Assembly (NCBI GenBank): GCA_031270205.1
Contig: JAISYA010000189.1
Location: 1 to 12,799 of the forward strand
Reading direction: 5' to 3'
DNA from: Treponema sp.
GTDB lineage: Bacteria; Spirochaetota; Spirochaetia; Treponematales; Breznakiellaceae
DNA length: 12,799 nt
Position 1 is the stretch's first letter. Each line of letters begins with the position of its first letter. The translations under genes were made by a program, and so were the position numbers. Shown here piece by piece: positions 6,498 to 12,799 of the stretch. The notes under the pieces were generated by a model. That model was given only the letters and a program-made list of their open reading frames with translations, was not told the origin of the DNA and searched no databases.

Positions 6498-8090
6498 CTA
6501 GGCCAGCACGTTGACCGAAGTCAAGCGCCGCTGGTACACATCAAAAATATCCGAAAGCGGCATTTCCGCCCGCTCCGGAGCCTCATAGCGGAACGCGGCT
6601 CCCGGCAGGAAGGGATTCGCTCCCGGCTCCTGCCCGCTCTGATCCGCCTGCCCGCCGTCCGCGGCAAGGGACATCTCCAAATTCGCGCTCTGGAAACCCG
6701 ATTCCTTAAAGGCCTGTTCCAGGGAATGAATCTCCCGCTCAAAGGCCCGCATGGCTTCCTCGCTTTCAACAACGATATGCCCTGTAATCTTGTTTTCGGC
6801 CATTTCGAGGCGTATCTTTACATTTCCAAGCGTTTCAGGTTTCAGGGCAAGGCGGATGGTTCCCCTCCCCTCGTCCCTGAGTACCATTGACGCGTGGCGC
6901 ACAATGTCGTTGTTAACGTTTTGATGCAGCTCTCTGGCCAAAATGTCCTCAAAAACCTGGGCGGCTTTGGTTTCCCCGGCGGTTTCCGCGGAGGGCGCGT
7001 TCCGGCTCTGATCCGGCAGGTGCAGTTCCAGGGTAAGTTCGCGGGCCGCGCTTTCACCCTGAACGCGGGTTTCGGCGGAGGCTTTAAGCGGCGCGCTTTC
7101 AGTTTTAAGCCCCTCGCCTCCGTTACGGAGATCCCGTACCGCAAAGGAAAGACGATCCCGCCGCCTGTCGCGGCCCCGGACTTCATCAAGCCGGCCGCGG
7201 CCTTCTTTTTCGGTACTGTTTTTCCTTAGGACGGCCTGTTCCGGTTGTACGGCCGCCGGGGCAAGGGCGGCAAGTTTGCCGGCTTCATCAAGGCCGCCGC
7301 CGGGGACGCCTTCATTGCCGGCAAAGCGCCGCGCTTTCGGGCTTTCGGCAGGCTCCGCCGCTTCCGTAAACGCGCCGGCCGGCGGCGTCTCCGCGTCTTC
7401 ACCCTGCCCCGCGAAAAGCGCGGCAATGTCCGCGCGCTCAAGCCCTTCGGCCTCAAGACGGATTTCGCCGGCAAGCGCCGCTTCCCCGGTCGCATCATCA
7501 ATGGGGACTGGTTCGGCGGAGCGGTTCAGCAGTAATTCCACGCTCAAAAGGATGTTTTTGTCTTCTTCGGAAAACTCAAGCGCGGAAAGTTCCTCGTCAA
7601 TCGTGCCGGATTTGCCGGACTTGACCGTCATTACGGCCTTTTCCGGCCCGCCCGCGCTTTCTGTTTTTCCGCTAATCAGGCCCTGATTCCGCCCGGCGGC
7701 GGCCGCTCTTTTTTCGCCGGACAGGGCTTCAACGGGAACGGCGGCCGGGATACCGGCGGCCGGGATTCCGGCCAGGACAGCGGCGGCCGGCAAGGCTTCG
7801 GCCTCAAGCGGGGCTTCAGCCGCAAACGATGTCGTTTCATCAAGCGTGCTCTCGCCGTAAGCCTCCCCGCCCCGGTCCGTTTCGCCCTTTCGGAGCAGGC
7901 CCGCAAGAATCTCTTTGAATGATACGGGTTTTTCCCTTCCGCGCTCATCGATGTGATCCCGTTGATCCGCCCTGTCTGCGGGCCGCGAGATATACGGCGA
8001 TTCTTCGGCGGGCGTTTGGGCAAGCTCCGCATATACCGGAACATAAGCGGGCGTGTAAGCGGTTTCCACTGGTGAAGATATTTGAATCAC
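6498..8090 (-). CDS. fliK: Flagellar hook-length control protein FliK (FlbC/Tap1 type)
   Basis: FliK measures hook length and switches the export apparatus from hook to filament substrates. In the 530-aa product, the first 380 residues or so are poorly conserved, rich in Ala, Glu, Arg and Pro, and look disordered, as in the ruler part of FliK. The C-terminal hook domain (about 390-480) is clear: NNDIVRHASMVLRDEGRGTI, then LALKPETLGNVKIRLEM, ITGHIVVES and the helix to FKESGFQSANLEM. The start is GTG at 8090, supported by GAGGAG 8 nt upstream and no other nearby candidate. The low-conservation region leaves long open frames on the opposite strand that are composition artefacts. It sits between flbB and flgD, the position of flbC in Borrelia and tap1 in Treponema. 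Confidence 0.9.
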   Translation of the reverse strand: MIQISSPVETAYTPAYVPVYAELAQTPAEESPYISRPADRADQRDHIDERGREKPVSFKEILAGLLRKGETDRGGEAYGESTLDETTSFAAEAPLEAEALPAAAVLAGIPAAGIPAAVPVEALSGEKRAAAAGRNQGLISGKTESAGGPEKAVMTVKSGKSGTIDEELSALEFSEEDKNILLSVELLLNRSAEPVPIDDATGEAALAGEIRLEAEGLERADIAALFAGQGEDAETPPAGAFTEAAEPAESPKARRFAGNEGVPGGGLDEAGKLAALAPAAVQPEQAVLRKNSTEKEGRGRLDEVRGRDRRRDRLSFAVRDLRNGGEGLKTESAPLKASAETRVQGESAARELTLELHLPDQSRNAPSAETAGETKAAQVFEDILARELHQNVNNDIVRHASMVLRDEGRGTIRLALKPETLGNVKIRLEMAENKITGHIVVESEEAMRAFEREIHSLEQAFKESGFQSANLEMSLAADGGQADQSGQEPGANPFLPGAAFRYEAPERAEMPLSDIFDVYQRRLTSVNVLA

Positions 8091-8140
8091 CTGGACGACT
8101 CCTCAAATTAGGGATTCACTCCGGGTGACAAAGCGTTTGT

Positions 8141-8746
8141 TTACAGACTGGGCGGCCTTCCCGCCATTTTGCGCTGCAATTCCGCAGCCCGCTGTGGCTC
8201 CATTAAGGAGAACCAGTAGGAAACGATGGATGCGGTTCCCTCAGCCTGGGCAATTTCTTCGGTCTTCCGGAGTACGTCGATAGCGTCCTGATCATCCATC
8301 GCGGTAATGATACCCACCGCTCGCTCCGGCGGCATACCGTTCAGGTATCGGGCGTTCTGCTCGACATTTCTTTCCTTATTTTCGGCATCCGCGGCCTGCG
8401 CTCTGAGCGAATTTTCCCGCTCGTCCAGCGCTTTTTGGCGCTCTTCAAGTTCCTGGGCCATTTGCTCAATTTCCCCGTAGCGGGCGTCCATGTCCCGCTG
8501 GCGGGTGTCCATCTCCATGTTCCGCAGTTCCAGCGCCTCAAGGCGGACGGCCAGGCGCTCGGCATCCAGGTTGAGGATCTCCTCCGGCGTGGTTTCGCCC
8601 TGGCTCCGCCCCTCCCTGCCGATAAACCGGTACAGCGGGGCCAAAACGATTTTCGCGTCAATAACGTTGAGATAATCGAACCAGATGATCCCGCCCCCCG
8701 CCAGGATCACGATGAGCAGCAACAGCACTACTACTCTGCCTATCAT
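8141..8746 (-). CDS. flbB: Periplasmic flagellar motor collar protein FlbB
   Basis: FlbB is a spirochaete-specific membrane protein that in Borrelia organises the base of the motor collar and supports stator assembly. The 201-aa product has an N-terminal membrane helix (about 4-22, VVVLLLLIVILAGGGIIWF), a linker, a long charged coiled coil (about 60-135, from LNLDAERLAVRLEALEL onward), and a C-terminal MotE/MgtE-N-like helical domain (about 137-195, LNGMPPERAVGIITAMDDQD, then VSYWFSLMEPQRAAEL). I chose ATG 8746 rather than 8761: GGGGAG sits 7 nt upstream of 8746, whereas the upstream ATG lacks a site and contains that GGGGAG itself. It is the first flagellar gene of the block here, 50 bp before fliK, facing the divergent symporter. 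Confidence 0.88.
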   Translation of the reverse strand: MIGRVVVLLLLIVILAGGGIIWFDYLNVIDAKIVLAPLYRFIGREGRSQGETTPEEILNLDAERLAVRLEALELRNMEMDTRQRDMDARYGEIEQMAQELEERQKALDERENSLRAQAADAENKERNVEQNARYLNGMPPERAVGIITAMDDQDAIDVLRKTEEIAQAEGTASIVSYWFSLMEPQRAAELQRKMAGRPPSL

Positions 8747-8798
8747 TTTTAATCTCCCCATCGGCCCGGAATCCGCCGGCTTGCCCCCGTCATTTCAG

Positions 8799-8824
8799 GT
8801 TATTATGAGCCTGCCCATAATAAC
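8799..8824. promoter_or_regulatory. Perfect 9-bp dyad, candidate operator
   Basis: GTTATTATG (8799-8807) and CATAATAAC (8816-8824) are exact reverse complements around an 8-bp centre. The 17-bp centre-to-centre spacing fits a dimeric repressor or activator site. It lies upstream of flbB and would be in the flbB leader if the minus-strand promoter candidate is right. On the plus strand a short T-run follows three bases later, so a weak terminator is possible, but no plus-strand gene lies upstream. Confidence 0.45.
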
Positions 8825-8833
8825 GCCTTTTTT

Positions 8834-8857
8834 AATTGATCTATATAATTGATCTAT
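8834..8857. repeat. Tandem 11-bp direct repeat
   Basis: AATTGATCTAT occurs at 8834-8844 and again at 8847-8857, a 13-bp period. The junction also contains an exact TATAAT at 8844-8849 on the plus strand. The spacing and AT-richness suggest a protein-binding site or promoter core in the divergent region. Confidence 0.45.
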
Positions 8858-8866
8858 TTTCGTCAA
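8840..8866 (-). promoter_or_regulatory. Candidate promoter for the flagellar block
   Basis: On the minus strand TTGACG (complement of 8861-8866) matches the -35 consensus at five positions, and TATAGA (complement of 8840-8845) lies 15 bp downstream. The spacer is shorter than the usual 17 bp, so this is tentative. It would give a leader of about 85 nt before flbB, containing the 8799-8824 dyad. I did not find a convincing sigma-28 match. Confidence 0.3.
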
Positions 8867-9005
8867 AAATCAACCGGAGTATGAGCATAAGCAGGACAGG
8901 CGCACAGGACGAATGTGAGAGTCCCTGCGGCCGCTGCTTAATCTGCATTCTTCCCTCTGCATTCATTTTGCCTTTTGTTTTTCCCTTCCCCCTTTATCCT
9001 TTCTT

Positions 9006-9014
9006 TGCTATACT
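9006..9014 (+). promoter_or_regulatory. Extended -10 promoter candidate for the symporter operon
   Basis: TGCTATACT at 9006-9014 fits the extended -10 pattern TGnTATAAT with one mismatch. No clear -35 lies 16-18 bp upstream, where the strand is pyrimidine-rich. The start of transcription would be near 9021, about 35 nt before the ATG, with AAGGAG at 9041-9046 between. Confidence 0.4.
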
Positions 9015-9054
9015 GGGGCGGCTTGCAAGTTGTGCGCATAAAGGAGAATGTGGA

Positions 9055-10521
9055 ATGAACATCGGGATTGTGTTTTTAGTGCTTTTTTTGGCCCTGATGA
9101 CCGGCGTGGGTATATGGGGAATGAAGAAAACCAAAACGTTGGGGGATTTTTTTCTGGGGGGCAGGACCCTGGGGCCGTGGATATCGGCGGTGGCTTACGG
9201 GACTTCGTATTTTTCGGCGGTTATTTTTATCGGCTTTGCCGGCACCCAGGGCTGGCAGTTCGGCCTTAACGCCCTGTGGATCGCCCTGGGAAACGCCGTT
9301 ATCGGCGCGGGGGCGGCCTGGCTCGTGCTTGCCCGCAGAACGCGGCAGATGACGCAGAACCTCGATGCCATGACCATGCCTGAATTTTTGCAGGAACGCT
9401 ACGGCGCGAAGCACTTAAAGCCCGTGGCGGCCTCGGTTATTTTCTTTTTTCTGCTGCCCTATTCGGCCAGTGTTTTCAAGGGCCTGGGGCATTTGTTTGA
9501 AGCGGTGTTCGGCATTCCGTATGACGCGGCGCTGCTTATTATGATCGTCTTTACCGGGGTGTACCTGATCCTTGGGGGATACTTCGCCATTGCCGTTACC
9601 GACTTTATCCAGGGGATCATCATGTTCGCCGGCGCGGCGGTGATGGTGCTGGTGATAACCGCCCCTGAAGGCGGGGTCTTCGGCGTCATCAGCACGATTA
9701 GCGAAAACTACCGGGCGCACGTTCCGCCGGAAGGCCGGCCTTCGGCGCTTACCGTATGCTCGCTCGTGTTTATGACGAGCTTCGGTACGTGGGGCCTTCC
9801 CCAAATGACGCAGAAATTCTACGCGATCAAAAACCAGCAGGTGATCCCCAAAGCGGCGATTGTTACCACGGTCTTCGCCCTGGTGATCGGTTTTTCCGCC
9901 TACTTTACCGGCGCGGCTTCCCATGTGTTTTTCGATACCGCGTCGGTGCCGAAGAACGCCGCCGGGGCGATTCAATACGATCTGATTGTGCCGGCGCTGC
10001 TCACCGCGCGGCTTCCCCAACTGCTGCTGGCCCTGATTCTGCTCCTGGTGCTCTCCGCCTCCATGTCCACGCTTTCGTCGCTCGTGCTGGTGTCCTCTTC
10101 TTCGGTGGCGATAGACCTGTACCCCTCCCGCATTGACGCCAAAACCGGCAAGGACCGCTCGGTGGCGATGATGCGTTTTCTCTCGGCGATCTTCATCGTG
10201 ATTTCGTATTTTATTTCGCGTTTCCAGTTCGGCATTATCGTATACCTCATGTCCCTTTCCTGGGGAGTTGTCTCGGGGGCTTTTGCCGCGCCGTACATCC
10301 TGGGCCTGTACAGCAGGCGGGTTACCAAGCCGGCGGCTTACGCGGGGCTGCTTTCGGGCGTGGTAACGATGCTCGTTCTGTTTTTCGCCCTGGGGGCAAG
10401 CCGCTCGCCGCTGGCCGCGAGCATCGCCATTGTGCTTCCCTTTATCGTGGTGATTGCCGTTTCCCGCTTCACCGCGCCGCCCGGCGGGGAACTGCTGGAA
10501 AAGGCTTTTGAGGGAGTGTAA
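9055..10521 (+). CDS. Sodium:solute symporter (SSS family)
   Basis: The 488-aa product is a polytopic membrane protein with about 13 hydrophobic helices, the usual SSS size. Family marks: FFLGGRTLGPWISAVAYGTS near the first loop (about 33-52), the SSS signature GGYFAIAVTDFIQGIIM (about 173-190), and LSASMSTLSSLVLVSSSS (about 333-350), where Ser338-Thr339 align with the sodium-site Ser-Thr pair of PutP. It should import an organic solute with sodium; the substrate cannot be read from sequence. I chose ATG 9055 because AAGGAG lies 8 nt upstream and the first membrane helix begins at once; the frame is open to 8836 but unsupported. It ends 5 bp before the CoA ligase gene, so the substrate may be the acid that enzyme activates (inference). 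Confidence 0.92.
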   Translation: MNIGIVFLVLFLALMTGVGIWGMKKTKTLGDFFLGGRTLGPWISAVAYGTSYFSAVIFIGFAGTQGWQFGLNALWIALGNAVIGAGAAWLVLARRTRQMTQNLDAMTMPEFLQERYGAKHLKPVAASVIFFFLLPYSASVFKGLGHLFEAVFGIPYDAALLIMIVFTGVYLILGGYFAIAVTDFIQGIIMFAGAAVMVLVITAPEGGVFGVISTISENYRAHVPPEGRPSALTVCSLVFMTSFGTWGLPQMTQKFYAIKNQQVIPKAAIVTTVFALVIGFSAYFTGAASHVFFDTASVPKNAAGAIQYDLIVPALLTARLPQLLLALILLLVLSASMSTLSSLVLVSSSSVAIDLYPSRIDAKTGKDRSVAMMRFLSAIFIVISYFISRFQFGIIVYLMSLSWGVVSGAFAAPYILGLYSRRVTKPAAYAGLLSGVVTMLVLFFALGASRSPLAASIAIVLPFIVVIAVSRFTAPPGGELLEKAFEGV

Positions 10522-10526
10522 TCATA

Positions 10527-11840
10527 ATGGATTTTCAGTACTGGCATCCCGCTGTCGAAAAAATGCCCAGGGACCGGCTTGAATCCCTGCAGCTTGAAAA
10601 ACTCAAAGCCGAAGTCGGCTATGCCCTTAAAACGCCGTTTTATACATCCCGCCTTGCGGCCGCCGGAATACACAGCGCGGACGACATCAAAACTCTGGAT
10701 GATCTCAGGCGGATTCCCTTTACCACCAAGCACGATCTGCGCGAAGGGTTTCCCTGGGGCTTTCTCGCCATTCCCAGAGCGGAGGTGGTCAGACTCCACG
10801 CCTCAAGCGGCACTACCGGTATGCCCACCACCATTTATTTCAGCCGGGACGACATCAAGCGCTGGTCGGGCTTTGTGGCGCGCTGTATTTACGGGACCGG
10901 CTGTACCAAAGAAGACGTGTTCCAAAACATGATCACCTACGGCCTGTTTACCGGCGGGCTTGGTTTTCACGCGGGCGGCGAAGAAGTGGGGATGCTGGTG
11001 ATCCCTTCGGGCGCGGGAAACACCTTCCGGCAGTTCAGGCTTATGCAGGACTTCGGCACTACCGTGGTCCACGCCACGCCGAGTTTTTTGCTGCACGTCG
11101 AGGACCGTATGCGGGAAGCCGGCGTTAAGCGGGAACATATCTCCCTCAAGCGGGCCTTTGCCGGCGCGGAGCCGTATTCCGAGGACACCCGCCGCCGTAT
11201 TGAAGGGCTGCTGCATATCGACGTGTACAACTCCTACGGCCTTTCGGAAATGAACGGCCCCGGCGTGGCTTTTGAGTGTCAGTGCAAAAACGGACTGCAC
11301 GTCTGGGAGGACGGCTATATCGCCGAAATCATCGATCCCGACACCCTGGAACCCGTAGCGGACGGGGAAACCGGCGAGCTGGTCCTTACCGTGCTGTGCC
11401 GCGAGGCAACGCCGATCCTCCGTTACCGCACCAGGGACCTTACCGGCTTTTACACCGAGGCCTGTCCCTGCGGCAGAACCCACCGCCGCCTCCGCCGGAT
11501 CACCGGCCGCAGCGACGACATGCTGATCATCAACGGGGTGAACATATTCCCCAGCCAGATCGAGGAAGTGATCATGGGCATAAAAGAAGTCGGCAACAAC
11601 TACCTCATCGTGGTTGAGAAATACGGCGCGCTTGACCGCCTGACGGTCAAGACCGAGGTTGGGCCCGAGATCTTCATGGACGACTCCCGTCCCCTTAACG
11701 CCCTCAAAGAGCGGATCAGGGCAACGCTGCAGGCTTCAATTTCGATTAACCCCAAAGTGGAACTCCACGAGGGAGGGAGCCTGCCGGTCTCGGAGGGCAA
11801 AGCGGTCAGGGTGCAGGACACGCGGCCCAGGGACGTGTAA
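10527..11840 (+). CDS. paaK: Phenylacetate-CoA ligase family enzyme (PaaK-like)
   Basis: This adenylate-forming enzyme joins a carboxylic acid to CoA with ATP cleavage to AMP. The 437-aa length is typical of PaaK. Seen: the nucleotide-binding loop SSGTTGMPT (93-101), NSYGLSEM (235-242), RYRTRDLT, GRSDDMLIINGVNIFPSQIE, and a C-terminal EGKAVRV with Lys425 as the likely catalytic lysine. Cysteine pairs CQCKNGLH and CPCGRTH match the PaaK subgroup common in anaerobes. AGGGAG (10511-10516) lies 10 nt upstream of the ATG. It is cotranscribed with the symporter (5-bp gap). Candidate substrates are phenylacetate, indoleacetate or other aryl acids. No paa ring-degradation genes or indolepyruvate oxidoreductase genes are in the window, so the exact acid and pathway are open. 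Confidence 0.9.
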   Translation: MDFQYWHPAVEKMPRDRLESLQLEKLKAEVGYALKTPFYTSRLAAAGIHSADDIKTLDDLRRIPFTTKHDLREGFPWGFLAIPRAEVVRLHASSGTTGMPTTIYFSRDDIKRWSGFVARCIYGTGCTKEDVFQNMITYGLFTGGLGFHAGGEEVGMLVIPSGAGNTFRQFRLMQDFGTTVVHATPSFLLHVEDRMREAGVKREHISLKRAFAGAEPYSEDTRRRIEGLLHIDVYNSYGLSEMNGPGVAFECQCKNGLHVWEDGYIAEIIDPDTLEPVADGETGELVLTVLCREATPILRYRTRDLTGFYTEACPCGRTHRRLRRITGRSDDMLIINGVNIFPSQIEEVIMGIKEVGNNYLIVVEKYGALDRLTVKTEVGPEIFMDDSRPLNALKERIRATLQASISINPKVELHEGGSLPVSEGKAVRVQDTRPRDV

Positions 11841-11953
11841 ACCAGGCCGCCGGCAGCCTGCCGCGCCTAAAGCGAAGCCGGCGGACGGCTGCGGGCCGGA
11901 CCCGGCGGGCCCGCCAAAGGGCGGCAATGGACCGCTTTTCCATACGCCCCCCC
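11841..11953. other. GC-rich hairpin-forming gap after paaK
   Basis: This 113-bp gap is very GC-rich and full of short dyads: CGGCA-GCC-TGCCG (11851-11863) and CCGCC-AAAG-GGCGG (11911-11924). None has a T-run, so neither is a standard intrinsic terminator, though they may stabilise or end the paaK transcript. No open frame with gene-like features is seen. Confidence 0.5.
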
Positions 11954-11965
11954 TTAAAAAGCGGT
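11931..11965. repeat. Inverted repeat spanning the brnA stop
   Basis: ACCGCTTTT (11931-11939) and AAAAGCGGT (11957-11965) are exact complements with a 17-bp centre that includes a run of seven C. The right arm overlaps the last codons of brnA. It could form a 3' stem on the brnA transcript or act as a weak bidirectional stop between convergent paaK and brnA. No T-run follows on either strand. Confidence 0.4.
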
Positions 11966-12280
11966 GTCGTATACCTTTGCGGCTTCCGGCTTGCCGCCGG
12001 TGGAAAGCCGTGTCAAATGCATTAGCTCCCGCAAAATGATATTAATGCGGGATTGATACCCCTCTCCGATCCACGCGATTACCTCGCTGTCCAGGTCGAT
12101 TTCCACCCGCTTCTGTTTCTTTGCAGCCCCCCGGTCCCCCGCCCGGACAAACCCGGAAAAATCATGTACTTCGGGAATATCGGAATAGTCGATTTCTTCA
12201 TAGGGCATGGCCGCAAGCCTTTTCCGTTCTTCCTCCGGTACTTTCGGCAGATTATCAAGATCATAACTCACTATTGACAT
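11954..12280 (-). CDS. brnA: BrnA-family antitoxin
   Basis: BrnA is the antitoxin and DNA-binding partner of the BrnT ribonuclease. The 108-aa product has the two family blocks: an acidic N-terminal segment with EEIDYSDIPEV (about 28-38), and a C-terminal ribbon-helix-helix-like part with KKQKRVEIDLDSEVIAWIGE and GYQSRINIILRELM (about 54-88). A tail of about 18 residues follows that is longer than in many BrnA proteins. The start overlaps the brnT end by 20 bp, giving the usual toxin-first order. GGGAG lies about 10 nt upstream of the ATG. In this family the antitoxin and the complex repress their own promoter; a small dyad at 12565-12581 is a candidate site. Confidence 0.88.
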   Translation of the reverse strand: MSIVSYDLDNLPKVPEEERKRLAAMPYEEIDYSDIPEVHDFSGFVRAGDRGAAKKQKRVEIDLDSEVIAWIGEGYQSRINIILRELMHLTRLSTGGKPEAAKVYDTAF

Positions 12281-12542
12281 ATACAGTTCGCTCCCGTTTG
12301 TTGGCCTTTCGCGCCGTTATAATTCGTATTTCATCTTCAGTGGGTTCGGTTTCTACCACAAACACCACAACCGCGTCATCGGCTTTTCCGATATGTATGT
12401 ACCGATCCTCTTCCCCGCTATGGGCTTCATCGTACCGCACAAGGCGGTTGGCATCATGAAAAACCTCCGCAGCATAGGAAAACCCCATCCGGTGTTTTTT
12501 GATGTTTTCTTTCTCCTTCTCCGGGTCCCACGTTATCTTCAT
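12261..12542 (-). CDS. brnT: BrnT-family ribonuclease toxin
   Basis: BrnT is a small RelE-fold ribonuclease that blocks translation when free of BrnA. The 93-aa product shows the family pattern: ITWDPEKEKENIKKH at the start, FSYAAEVFHD, then DRYIHIGKADDAVVVFVV and the C-terminal IRIITARKANKRERTVY with the conserved basic residues. Length is normal and the frame is intact, so it is probably functional. The ATG at 12542 has only a distant AGGGA; its own promoter candidate is at 12568-12596. It lies downstream of nth on the same strand but appears to be transcribed separately. Such pairs are commonly mobile and strain-variable, so recent gain is possible. Confidence 0.92.
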   Translation of the reverse strand: MKITWDPEKEKENIKKHRMGFSYAAEVFHDANRLVRYDEAHSGEEDRYIHIGKADDAVVVFVVETEPTEDEIRIITARKANKRERTVYVNSEL

Positions 12543-12564
12543 AATAAGATCATTCCCTGTGTCT

Positions 12565-12581
12565 TACAGTATATGCCTGTA
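12565..12581. promoter_or_regulatory. Small dyad over the brnT -10, candidate operator
   Basis: TACAG (12565-12569) and CTGTA (12577-12581) flank 7 bp and overlap the -10 box of the brnT promoter candidate. A BrnA or BrnT-BrnA complex binding here would repress the pair, as known for the family. Arms are only 5 bp, so chance is not excluded. Confidence 0.3.
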
Positions 12582-12596
12582 CCGTTTCTGAAGCAA
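12568..12596 (-). promoter_or_regulatory. Candidate sigma-70 promoter for brnTA
   Basis: On the minus strand TTGCTT (complement of 12591-12596) and TATACT (complement of 12568-12573) are separated by exactly 17 bp. The -10 matches at five of six positions and the -35 at three. The start of transcription would fall near 12561, about 19 nt before the brnT ATG. Confidence 0.5.
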
Positions 12597-12639
12597 GACA
12601 AAAATTTCGCCCTCGTATGTATCCGCGCCTGCCCAAAGC

Positions 12640-12658
12640 GGGCCGCCCGCGGCGGTCC
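12640..12658. repeat. GC-rich hairpin between nth and brnT
   Basis: GGGCCGCC (12640-12647) pairs with GGCGGTCC (12651-12658), with one G-T position, around CGC. It lies just downstream of the nth stop and could be part of the end of the nth transcript, but there is no T-run. The nearby AAAGGGCGG (12664-12672) also occurs at 11916-11924 on the other side of brnTA. Confidence 0.4.
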
Positions 12659-12695
12659 TGGCTAAAGGGCGGTCCCGCGTCTTCCCCTCTGCGCT

Positions 12696-12799
12696 CTACC
12701 TTGCGCGATCCACTCCAATCCGCTTGCAGCCGCCGCTGATCACGCAGCGGGAGCAAAAAGGACTCACCGGGCGGCAGAGTCTCTGGCCGTAGAGGACCA
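12696..12799 (-). CDS. nth: Endonuclease III, C-terminal end (partial)
   Basis: Only the last 33 codons are in the window; the gene runs off the right edge. The frame reads VLYGQRLCRPVSPFCSRC and continues VISGGCKRIGVDRAR to a TAG at 12696-12698. The cysteines at visible residues 8, 15, 18 and 24 give C-x6-C-x2-C-x5-C, the iron-sulfur loop of endonuclease III, and the preceding YGQ fits the family's hydrophobic-(H/Y)G segment. Endonuclease III removes oxidised pyrimidines in base excision repair as glycosylase and AP lyase; the active-site helix lies outside the window. MutY shares a similar loop but usually has a long extra C-terminal domain after it, which is absent here. It was placed by motif, since the fragment is short. 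Confidence 0.85.
   Translation of the reverse strand, partial: VLYGQRLCRPVSPFCSRCVISGGCKRIGVDRAR

Larger units (their letters stand above)
8747..9054. other. Divergent intergenic regulatory region
   Basis: This stretch of about 308 bp separates flbB from the symporter gene. It holds a 9-bp dyad (8799-8824), a T-run (8828-8833), an AT-rich tandem repeat (8834-8857), promoter candidates on both strands, a 14-bp spaced pair of CTGCATTC (8943-8950 and 8957-8964), and a pyrimidine-rich plus strand from about 8965 to 9005. The symporter frame stays open back to 8836, but the residues it would add do not look like a transporter N-terminus and no ribosome site supports them. I see no gene here. Confidence 0.7.

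Noticed and set aside
6842..7686. Several open frames of 90-136 codons overlapping fliK, on both strands
   Set aside because: They are Arg/Pro/Ala-rich by-products of the GC-rich low-conservation region of fliK; the fliK frame has a clear C-terminal domain.
8799..8833. Plus-strand intrinsic terminator (dyad plus T-run)
   Set aside because: The stem is AT-rich, three bases separate it from the T-run, and no plus-strand gene lies upstream; an operator reading fits better.
8836..9054. In-frame 73-codon extension upstream of the symporter
   Set aside because: No ribosome site supports a start in it, the residues do not resemble an SSS N-terminus, and 9055 has AAGGAG and begins at the first membrane helix.
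12550..12756. 68-codon minus-strand frame near the right edge
   Set aside because: It overlaps the nth end in a different frame and has Arg-rich, non-family-like sequence; the nth frame has the iron-sulfur cysteine loop.
1..12799. CRISPR arrays, insertion sequences, tRNA or rRNA genes
   Set aside because: I saw no regularly spaced repeats, transposase motifs, or tRNA/rRNA-like sequence by eye on either strand.

Overview
The window reads as chromosomal DNA from a motile spirochaete, most likely a Treponema-type organism. The main evidence is the gene order flbB-fliK-flgD-flgE-flbD-motA-motB, the spirochaete-type FlbB, and a FlgE with one cysteine at residue 178 and a lysine at 165, the two positions used for the lysinoalanine hook cross-link in Treponema denticola. 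The coding sequence is visibly GC-rich and starts include GTG and probably TTG. Genus or species cannot be fixed from the window; a termite-gut type treponeme is only a guess.

Layout. (1) Positions 1-195 hold a strongly structured non-coding stretch (two nested inverted repeats) and a candidate promoter. (2) Positions 196-2748, plus strand: a three-gene overlapping operon with a small uncharacterised protein, a roughly ten-repeat TPR protein and the radical-SAM RNA methyltransferase RlmN. (3) Positions 2754-8746, minus strand: seven flagellar genes in transcription order flbB, fliK, flgD, flgE, flbD, motA, motB. They cover the motor collar, hook length control, hook cap, hook, and stator. The block ends five bases from the stop of convergent rlmN, with no terminator and without the fliL-fliM genes that usually follow motB in spirochaetes. 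(4) Positions 8747-9054: a divergent regulatory region with a perfect 9-bp dyad, a tandem 11-bp repeat and promoter candidates facing both ways. (5) Positions 9055-11840, plus strand: a sodium:solute symporter and, five bases later, a PaaK-type phenylacetate-CoA ligase. Together they suggest uptake and CoA activation of an organic acid. (6) Positions 11841-11953: a GC-rich hairpin-forming gap. (7) Positions 11954-12596, minus strand: a BrnT/BrnA type II toxin-antitoxin pair with a candidate promoter and operator. (8) Positions 12696-12799, minus strand: the C-terminal end of endonuclease III (nth), identified by its four-cysteine iron-sulfur loop and cut by the window edge.

Nothing here is clearly a new system. 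The points most worth following are the isolated flagellar block with both edges rearranged, the lysinoalanine-competent hook protein, the transporter-ligase pair with its dyad-rich divergent promoter, and the two-gene TPR cassette translationally coupled to rlmN.
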